Of a stretch of 64,000 bases of DNA, positions 55,843 through 64,000 are shown in pieces. Made by a program: the position numbers and the translations under genes. Numbering within the stretch: the first letter of the stretch is position 1; every line of letters starts with the position of its first letter. The notes below the pieces were generated by a model. The model worked only from the letters and a program-made list of their open reading frames with translations, searched no databases and was not told where the DNA came from. This stretch comes from Laccaria trichodermophora (taxonomy: Eukaryota > Basidiomycota > Agaricomycetes > Agaricales > Hydnangiaceae): the NCBI GenBank assembly GCA_018417955.1, contig JACTVC010000008.1:744001-808000 (forward strand), given 5' to 3'.

Positions 55843-57043
55843 GATAGCCTATGTTGCAGAAAGAAAGAGACAGAGCTTCAAAGAGTGTGGATTTCCTTCT
55901 GCAGTGAATAGAGTAAAAACAAAAGAGCGTGGACGAAGCGTGGGAGACAGGTCCATTCTGATATAATGGAACAAAAAGTTCCGAAATTGGGAAGATGATG
56001 ATGAACGCCAAGCAACTGCCGGTCACCCAAACGGTGCCGGGGCACATTATTTGCAAATTATTTGCCAGCTTTGCTCACATCTTGCTGGTCGAGCTTCTCA
56101 TGTTGGTTACTTGGTAATGCGCTATGCAGTCCCCGGCATAATTTGGGCATACTATGGTAGGTGCCCCCTTTATACCAACAATTGGATGCTTGCTTGTTTT
56201 CCAGAAGGCAATTCGAAACAGCGCTCATGAGTCATGAGCACATTAGATCACCGCTTGGCAATTATTCTGCCTCCCTTTTGCAACACCAGTGGCTGGAGTC
56301 GACGAGGTGCGTGTTTACTGTGATGCAAGCTGGATGCAAGTTGCTTATAACCATCCCCTGGCGCCCAAAATTTTCGACAATCAAGTTTCATCACAAGATG
56401 AAAGTGTTTGGCACGGTCATCCTTTCCTAATAACGGCATTACCAGATCGACATGTCGATATCAAACGGCAGATCCAAGTACCAGCAGATCTCAAAACCTG
56501 TTTCGCAAAAATGCTGCCCATACCTCAAGATGTTTCCAGCAGATTCAACATTTTTTTGACCATCTAGTGGCGCGACGATCTCGAACCGCTCATCCACTAC
56601 TGTTTGAGTCTTTGACTACGATACACGTTACAGTTGCGTTACAGGCGCTTACAAAAGTCCAAGCTCATGTTGAATGTGGGGAGTAATATGCTTGGAACAT
56701 ACTTTCGTGTTAATTTAGTTTTATCAAGGTATATTGGCCGACTCGGAAAGAAGAGGATACTCTCAAAATGCTTAGTTCAAGTCAGTGGTGATTGCGGCCC
56801 CCACATATCTCGATTGGAAGGCTAAAATTAACGGGAGTGCCAGTGTTTTCAGAACAGCGTCTATTTGCTGATCCGCTATCCCCAATCGCTACCAAAAACT
56901 CCGAACTTTTGAAGATTGCTTGAAGATGAGATCTCCGCTTGACTCGGGAGATACTTGTCTCTCAAATCAGCCTAGCTACGTGTCGTATCAAGGTTTATAA
57001 TGAACTCCCAACCCACCGCAGGGACGTTTTCAACTCCTCACAG
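55843..57043. other. Intergenic stretch
   Basis: First ~120 bp belong to the inverted repeat arm. A plus-strand frame at 56289-56567 (VYCDASWMQVAYNHPLAPKI) has ordinary composition but no start or splice support. 56880-57043 is the leader of the DUF6533 gene. Confidence 0.35.
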
Positions 57044-58759
57044 ATGTCAGCCCCCCATGGAACGCTTCAAGACATTATTACTCTTGGATGCGACCTGTGA
57101 GTTAAGGTCTTTTTTTCGAGACTGCAAGCTTCAAGTTTACCATTATCTTCCTTAGCCTGGCAATGAAAGTTAGAGCTCAATCCGGTAGAAAGAAAGAACT
57201 CTCTAATCACAAATGATCAGTGGTATTTTACAGGGTCGTGCGCTCTCCTTGCCTACGATTATTGTTTGACTTTCGACCGGGAGGTTGATGAGATTTGGTG
57301 GGGAAGGAAAACACCAAGTGCGTCCACCCATGACTATCTTACCTCTCACCAATAATTAACTGCGACAAGTATTCTATCTCTATCTGAGTGTGAGTTTCTC
57401 CGATTTCAGATATTCTTACCCCCATGAACGATTGTCTAGAACCGATATTTCCCGATGGCGTTCTGCATCGTCACTCTTTTCGGTACGCCACTCGGCTTGC
57501 TGAAATGGTCATGATCATAATGAAATATTGTCGACGCAGCTTATTTCTCCCCACTATGGACATTTCAAGTACCCAAAATATCAGCACTTTCTCATTCCAT
57601 TCGCTGATTTTTTGTTCCACAGATGTAAGAACGACATTTCATCCTGCCCGAAGTGTTTCTGTCGTTCTCATGTCAATCAACTCGATCGGGTCAGCTGCAA
57701 CCGCTTCGCGATAGTGGAATGGATTCAGACCTTACTTGTCGTTATACCCGCCGAAACTATACTAGTCTATCGGTTAGTATATTTCGACTTTGACAGCAGC
57801 TGTCAGAACTGTCAACTCAAAAAATATACCTCTTCCGCAGGTCATATGCCTTGAGCAACCAGAATAAATTTATCCTCAGCTTTTTAATCGCGATTATGAC
57901 GTCGCAATGCGTCGCTGTTGTCTACGCGATGTCGCGGCCTGGGACCAACGGCGGTATGCTTTCTTCACTTCTATTTTACTTTCCGCAATGACTTTACTCC
58001 AGCTCTTCAAATCCCTATTTACAATGTGGATCCATTTCACGGTTCGTGCCAGTCTTGTATCGTCGAATTTCAGTACGCTAACCAGAGTATCTAGTTTGCA
58101 TTCTTTTCTCAGATCCCCATATGTCAGTGGAAATTTTTCCTCGCCATCAATCGAACTGATCATATCCCACTTTCAGGGACACAGCATACCTTTCCTTGAC
58201 AATTATTTTCGACATCATCGTATTTTCTCTAACTCTCCATAGGACAGCGATTGACGCGTTCATCTCCCAAAATTCTGCTCTTTTACGGACCATCCGATGG
58301 GATGGAACAATCTACTTTTGCGTCATTTTAGCCGGAAATATCGTCTGGTTTTCCTGGCGCTATTTGCCAAGGTGAGCTCTCCCTCCCACATTTTGATCAT
58401 CCACAACTAAAAGCAAAATTTAGCCTGGCTTGAAATTCATGAATTCCCAGTACGTTCATGGGCGCTTTGAACTTGCAGACTTGTCGAAAAATCTAAAAGT
58501 CATGAACCCCATTTGCCAGGCCGAGCATGATGTATGTTCATCACCATATTCTCTGACATCGCGTTGACGCAATTTTAGACTCACGTCAATCATGATCACA
58601 AGGCTGACGCTCTCCCTAAGGCACGCGAGCCAACACGGAGGCCGAGTACTCGAGATTTCATGCGAGGAAGGACATTCCGGCTTGCAACTCGGTCATATTC
58701 ATGATGATGACCCAGGAAAAGAACCTGAATTGATTGTCATGACATCGATGGAATCGTGA
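57044..58759 (+). CDS. DUF6533-family membrane protein (partly resolved gene model)
   Basis: Start ATG at 57044 gives MSAPHGTLQDIITLGCDL. The DUF6533 core SCALLAYDYCLTFDREVDEI follows at about 57237-57300, then helices NRFAIVEWIQTLLVVIPAET (57690-57760, intron 57773-57840), NKFILSFLIAIMTSQCVAVV (57845-57940), SLTIIFDIIVFSLTLHR (58180-58240), and IYFCVILAGNIVWFSWRYLP. The last exon (about 58579-58759) encodes IMITRLTLSLRHASQHGGRV and an acidic tail ending MTSMES. These are the usual parts of mushroom DUF6533 seven-helix proteins of unknown function. I could not keep phase between about 57096 and 57237, or across 58372-58578 (Pro-Gly-Leu exon), so the gene may be slightly degenerate or have microexons I missed. 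Confidence 0.65.
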
Positions 58760-58980
58760 GTATCTGAACGACCCCACGGATCTGTACTGACAAAATTTAA
58801 CAAAGCCCGAAAAGCACGGATGCGGTTGTTGTAAAATAACGGAACGACTCTCGGCATATCCATCGTGATCAGGGTCTTTCGGTGGGTACTAGATACATAA
58901 TTGGTTGGACTTCTCTCATAAAAAATTACAATATCCAATTTCCTGCCTACTGATTTCCTATTAAGCCTACCCAGTACTCA

Positions 58981-61298
58981 TTAGGCAATGCTCATCAAGC
59001 TTCCGACGAACGTGAGGATCTAGTTTCACAAAGGGTGAGCCCAAAATCAGTGAAAAAAAAATGGGGCGTACAAGTCTCGGACGAACATCCACGATATCTT
59101 CCGGCACCAAGAAAATGAGGGCGTTCATCTTCCTAGCGATCGAGATCGCCAATTTAGCTGGGGAGGGCCATGTCAGCGTAACCGTCACAATCAAGAAACA
59201 GAAGAAGAACCCACCATTCTGTCGCCTATCCTCGTAATCACCCGCCTCCGCGACGTTGATGACCAAGTTGGGGTCAACGATGCCAGGACGGATGGCGTCG
59301 AGGAGGTCGAGGAAGAACAACCCGGTTGTGATGGATGGGTCTTTGAACGAGCGAATGGGGCGCACGCCAGTCTTCCCCGTTTGAGCGGTGGTATTGGCCC
59401 ACTTGAGCATCTCCGTGTCAGTCATTGTTTTGCCGGATTTCGAGAGTGCTGATAGGGTCTTGGTGATGTTCATCCTGCAACGATTCCAAGTCAGAAATTC
59501 ATAGCTTAGGTAAGAAATGAGCAGAACGAACCGCATAAGCTGCCAAACGAGTCCAAGGACAAGTGTCTTCCGTCCATCTACAATATCGGCACCTTGAATC
59601 CCAACCAAATGCATCCCGTTCTGTTTCCCCAGTTCCACCACATAATTCGTGTTCTCTACGGCCTTGAACCTCGAAAGTGTGCTCTGATTAGGCGTGACAC
59701 CGATATCTGCACCCTCATCAGCCTCATCGCCGCCACCACTTGCATACGACCCCGCGCCAGCGCCTTCCTTGGGCTTTGATACCCTCCGCCAGATGACACT
59801 GCCCGGCAAGATCTTGTCAAACGCCTGAAGAATGATCAACCCGTCTTTGAGGTTCTCAAACAGATTGAAAACGCCAGGTTCGACGCCGAGGGAATTGAGC
59901 CAAAGGGTGAACACCCGTGCCTCCCGCTCGCCTTCTGCGTCAAAGTCTTCCACGGCACCGTAGTCTTTGGCTTCCTGCTCGTCGAGAGGCTCGAGTCCTG
60001 GGTGAGTGTTGAAGAGGTTGGCGACAAATGCGAGGTTCAAACGTGGATTGCCGGCGATGAGGGAAGAGGGGGTGAGGTATTTACGGCAGCCGATGTTTGC
60101 TGCGTTTTGGAGGACTTGTTCGGCGCGGGTGCGGAGGTCGCGTGTTTGTAAGGGTGCGATAGAACACTCATCTGGTTTGAGTTGGTGCAGGAGGACAGTG
60201 TAGTTCTCGCCGTCCATGACGTCTCGGCTGAAGTTGTTCACTCTGCGGGGAAAGGGGTCTTAGTTTGAATCAATGAGGAGATGAACTTGTTTCACCTTCG
60301 TTTCCATCCCGCAGCTTTCAAGTGGTAGTTGAACCATCGTAGCAAGATTTGGTCTGGGGTAAGCCTTAGCAGATCGTCAATCGTCTCTCCCTCCTCGCAT
60401 AGCCTATACAGCTCTGGGTGTAGCTTGATATCGACCTGTGAAAGCAAGCCCCTGCGGATTACCTGCCAGATCAACCCGAGGATGAGATGTTCGCGGCCTT
60501 CCGCGAGATCGGATGAACCGATGTTGACGACGGAACAACCGATACCCTTGGCTGACGTTATGACAATGTTGTTGTTCTCTGTGATTTGGAAGGCGTTGAG
60601 GGGTTTACGAGCGGTGGGTTTGTTGAGAACACGGGTGTCGATGGTATCTGGGACAGAGTCGTTGATGAGTTTACAAAGGATCAGGCCGTCTTTGCATTCG
60701 TCGAAGAGCTGCATCGTGTCTGTTGGGATCGGGTGACGATTTCCAATGTCTGGGTCATTTTCGATTACCTACAGCGCATTTAGCGGGATTCTGGGAGAAA
60801 GAAAATGAAAGAGCATACGAGATTTATGTGATTTGTGAACTCTGCCCGCTCATCCTCGTTGATCGTATGGCTCACGTTGGAGTTGGAGCCCTGGACAGTG
60901 ACCTTGCCCTTCTTGGTGGTCAGAGCGTCCTTCTTCGTCCGTAGCTTGACGTTGAGCTAAGAAACGGAACGTTAGGGTCGACCACTCTGGTGACATCATT
61001 AGAAGCTGCGCACCTCAACCCAGTCATCGAGTTCTACTTTGCCACTGGCGTCGACGCTGACATGCTTGAGTGTTTCCCGGGCGAGATCGTACGACTGCCC
61101 ACTCGACTGCAGCGCCTGGAGTACAGACGATTTGTCTACTCTCCCCGGTGTATCGGTGCTCAATGCACTGCGATTATCTAGTTAGATATACGTTTAAAAT
61201 GAGGATCTTGGCTTCACACACTTGAAGCGATTGACCAGATCAAACATCTCGTCTTTGGAGACCTCTGGATACTTTTTCTGTAGTTTGAGTGCCTCCAT
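58981..61298 (-). CDS. SAC6: Fimbrin/plastin, actin-bundling protein
   Basis: Eight minus-strand exons: 61298-61222, 61167-61014, 60956-60819, 60768-60296, 60242-59532, 59474-59215, 59157-59072, 59019-58981; in phase; 645 residues, the normal fimbrin length. The N-terminal ~95 residues form an EF-hand pair (SSGQSYDLARETLKHVSVDA, GKVELDDWVEL). Four calponin-homology domains in two actin-binding modules follow: FDECKDGLILCKLINDSVPD, GREHLILGLIWQVIRRGLLS, LLRWFNYHLKAAGW, LKDGLIILQAFDKILPGSV, GRKTLVLGLVWQLMRMNITK and the last domain with LFFLDLLDAIRPGIVD and VPEDIVDVRPRLILTFVGSL. Fimbrin cross-links actin filaments in endocytic patches and at the septum. A Gly/Ala/Asp-rich insert (about 59705-59760) lies in CH domain 3. 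The name is by homology to yeast Sac6. Confidence 0.95.
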
Positions 61299-61605
61299 GG
61301 TGGTGGTTGTGGGTCAAGGGATATTGTTTCGGACTTGGTTTGCTGTGTCGGAAGTCTCCGATTATGGTCTGCTATATACTTCCTCGACGCGCAGCCCACA
61401 GCTCTCCGCAGTGTCCCAGCAATTAAATAATCGTCTTCGACTGTTACGCAAGTCGTAAAGCGCCATTGCGCTTTGGAGACCCTGAAAATCAGCTAGAAAA
61501 TCATCCGAACAACTAAACTTGAAATGAATGAACCCTTAGTTTGTTACGACATTTCTAACGCGTTAACGTTCGCCCGGCAACCACCCGCTCTTCCACGTCG
61601 CGCGA
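61299..61605. promoter_or_regulatory. Divergent intergenic region of fimbrin and the dioxygenase gene
   Basis: 307 bp between two divergent starts; must contain both promoters. AACGCGTTAACGTTCG at 61558-61573 is partly palindromic. No specific element identified. Confidence 0.4.
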
Positions 61606-64000
61606 ATGGAAAACCTAACTTCTGGTGATGAGCGACGTGCTCAGGAAGTGCTTGAGCTCACAGACGCCTCGGAAAGCACCTCCGCGAAAAACGATGAAGG
61701 TGATGGGGACACCGACGAAGATATGGAAGGAACTGGAGAGGACGACGAAATGGACAAAGACGCGTCCTCGGAACTTTCAGCGGGCGACGACCTTATAGTA
61801 CGTTTTATCTTGTCCAATCTTTTTTTCTCAGATAATCATGATATGGGCAGGGCGACTTGGAAGGCGTGTTAGACGGTGATTTCGACTTTGCAGGGAGCTA
61901 TGCGTATGGCCAGACATTGCCACAGGCCCCCAACCCTTGCCTCACTATCGCCCGCATGGGTTTAGTCGGACTACCGCTGAAAGAACGCGACGCCCGTGAA
62001 ATCATTGCCTGCTCTTCCCGAGCACCCTATGGTCACGGAGAGAGGACAGTCGTCAATGCGGATGTCCGGGATACCTGGGAGATAGAACCCGCGAAGATTA
62101 AATTTGACAATCCAGCATGGGCACAATACGTTCAGGATCTGTCTGTTAATGTGGTGTGCAAGGCTCTTGGTGTATCCCAAAAAGCACCGCGTTGTGAACT
62201 GTACAAGCTGCTTCTATACGAAGTCGGGTCACAGTACGTCGTTGCCTGCCATTCCGAACATTGGAAGCTGACATACGGTTCCGTCAGCTTTCTCCCCCAC
62301 ACAGAGTACGTTTTTCCCTTGGGATATCATGCCTCCTAACGCGTCTGCCTCAGTACTGAAAAGTCAAACGGCATGTTCGCCACGATGATTATCATCCTGC
62401 CATCTGCATACACAGGAGGCCAAGTGCACGTCTCACATTCCAATCAACAACAAACCTTCGATTTCTCCTCCACATCCCTTTCCTCCACAACCGTCCTGGC
62501 ATGGTACACGGACGTCAAACACGAAGTAAAACCCGTCACCTCCGGCTACCGTCTAGCTCTCTCCTACAACATCATTCACACTGACCCAGGCATCCCTCGT
62601 CCCACTCTCCCCGATAGACACAAGTTTGTCACCGATCTGCGTCGTATCTTGAGGAAGTGGCACGAAGACTTTTACGAGAAAAACCCGGACGATAACATGG
62701 TTGCCTACCTCCTGGCGCACCATTACAGCTCCAAAAACCTCGCCTCTGGGATGTCTGCACTGAAAGGCAGTGATGCACATAAAATCGCACATCTTAAACC
62801 CATCGCAGAGGAGCAAGGATTCTTAGTGTGCTTAGCCAATCTGGAGTACATGGTGTCCGGAGTGGCAGATGCTGACTACGACAGGCAAATGTGGAAACGC
62901 CAGAGGTTTGACAGCGATGAGGATGAGGACGAGGATGAATTTGAACCATGCATGGAAGAAGTTCTCGAGTCGAGTATGACGCTCAAGAACCTTTTCGACC
63001 TTCAAGGCAACTCGTTATGGGGGTCACATGAGAGCCATATCAATGATGATTCGCTTATTCCACGGGAACCTTTTGAGGATGCGGAACCTGATGATAAGGC
63101 TTATGAGGGATACACCGGTAATGTTCGCTATTTTCGTGTTGATACTGTGAATCACTGGGACTCAATGCACTTTCAACTTCAAGGCTGCTGGAACCCTCGA
63201 CTATTGTGCGCCTTGTTCCTCTCTTATCCCCCTACCAGTTTCTCACAGCCAATCTTTGGCCTTTAGGGTACCGCAGAACGGTTTTGATCCTCGTCCACGA
63301 AAGCGATGCAGGCCATGCACTGTTTAGCACAGGCGGGATATACTACGCACTAGAAGCACTCCGTGGATCAGAAGCCGAGCCCACTTCACCAACTGAAAAT
63401 AACAAACGCCTAGCGGCCCTTGTGGTCAAGTACGTTTCCAGCAGGGACAAAGGGACTTTGACTTCCATGTTCAATCTCGCATTGAGGTGGAAGGATTCTG
63501 GATTGTGGTCTTCTGTTATCTTTAACTCTGGGGGCAACGCCTTACGGTCTACGTTTGTCCAGAAGCAGTTGGTCAAAGCTTGGAAGACGTTTGGTTTTGT
63601 TGACGCTGTGCAGAATGGGTATGTCTTCTGCGCATGTGCGAGGACTCCCACTTATGTGTTGAATATATAGATATCGACACCTGTTGATGCAAACTGTGAG
63701 ACTCAGCGTCCGCCTTGACTTCATTCAGGCACTTCCTGCATACGCTCCTGCCCATGAAAAGGAAGCCGTTTCGAACTGGTGCCAGAAAGAAACGGATCGC
63801 GCAATGACCACGTATCGCTTGGCCGACGCCGAGGACATCCCCACTCTGCTCTCTATAAGCCGGACAAAGGGGATAGGATACTTGAAGGATGTGTACGTGC
63901 CCTAACTTCTAGATCACAGAGCTACGACTGATACATCCTTCAGCATCCTATCCAAAGTAGTGAAGGGTTCAGGGTTCTTCAAGTTCTGCCTTGCTCTAGT
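61606..64000 (+). CDS. Fe(II)/2-oxoglutarate dioxygenase domain protein (3' partial)
   Basis: Exons so far: 61606-61797, 61851-62233, 62288-62305 (18 nt), 62354-63122, 63184-63205 (22 nt), 63267-63618, 63707-63892, 63944 to the window end; all in phase, and the frame is open at 64000. After an acidic N-terminus comes the family block GLVGLPLKERDAREIIACSS, YGHGERTVVNADVRDTWEIE, CELYKLLLYEVGSHFLPHTD. The dioxygenase core has the iron ligands His196-x-Asp198 (PHTDTEK), the strand MFATMIIILPSAYTGGQVHV, the distal His254 (KHEVKPV) and the 2-oxoglutarate Arg264 (SGYRL). WYRRTVLILVHE begins the long C-terminal region seen in this mushroom family. The substrate is unknown. Exon 3 encodes the iron-binding residues across two small introns. 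Confidence 0.88.

Larger units (their letters stand above)
45830..55960. repeat. Large inverted repeat (~2.3-kb arms) holding two bestrophin genes
   Basis: Left arm about 45830-48150, right arm about 53620-55960 in reverse complement, separated by about 5.5 kb with an unrecognised ORF, F-box gene 3 and a LYR-like gene. Arms include both genes, part of their upstream flanks and about 20 bp beyond the stop (GAACGGGTTTCAAG / CTTGAAACCCGTTC). Confidence 0.85.

Overview
The window looks like nuclear DNA of a mushroom-forming basidiomycete (Agaricomycetes). Coding regions are split by many short introns, nearly all 45-70 nt with GT(A/G)NG donors and a CTNA(C/A/G)-like branch site. Both strands are used with short spacers. 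Gene families typical of this class are present: DUF6534 and DUF6533 membrane proteins, F-box/LRR-like proteins in duplicated sets, fungal bestrophins, and a Crypton-like tyrosine recombinase with Ndc10-like and GCR1_C-like parts. No prokaryotic or viral gene was recognised. Splice models were made by hand and checked for reading phase at every junction; where phase fails I say so.

Layout. 1-10.5 kb: 3' end of a DUF6534 protein, an unrecognised basic protein, the decapping subunit DCP1, a repeat-bearing spacer, a second DUF6534 gene with a troubled splice junction, and ORC2. 10.5-14.4 kb: gene-poor stretch with a broken SDR fragment and a 27-nt minisatellite. 14.4-19 kb: a GPR1/FUN34/YaaH transporter, an intact SDR gene and a hypothetical ORF. 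19-26 kb: a HAM1-like gene, F-box gene 1, and shuffled fragments of GAD and HAM1. 26-32 kb: a 159-nt tandem array in which each unit resembles an exon plus a 57-nt intron, then an 18-exon gene with SAP, tyrosine recombinase and GCR1_C-like parts. 32-40 kb: F-box gene 2, glutamate decarboxylase, mitochondrial ribosomal protein L16 and the splicing factor PRP3. 40-45 kb: a hAT-type MITE with 8-bp target duplication, a gene for a HELAH-motif protein, and a PRP3 pseudogene. 45-56 kb: two intact bestrophin genes as a large inverted repeat around an unrecognised ORF, F-box gene 3 and a LYR-like gene. 57-64 kb: a DUF6533 gene, fimbrin, and the first part of an Fe(II)/2OG dioxygenase gene.

Housekeeping genes (DCP1, ORC2, MRPL16, PRP3, fimbrin, GAD) are interleaved with duplicated and decaying segments. 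The same neighbours (F-box, GAD tail, HAM1 5' end, PRP3 3' half, SDR, bestrophin) recur as copies whose introns are kept, so local DNA-level duplication rather than retrocopying shaped the region.
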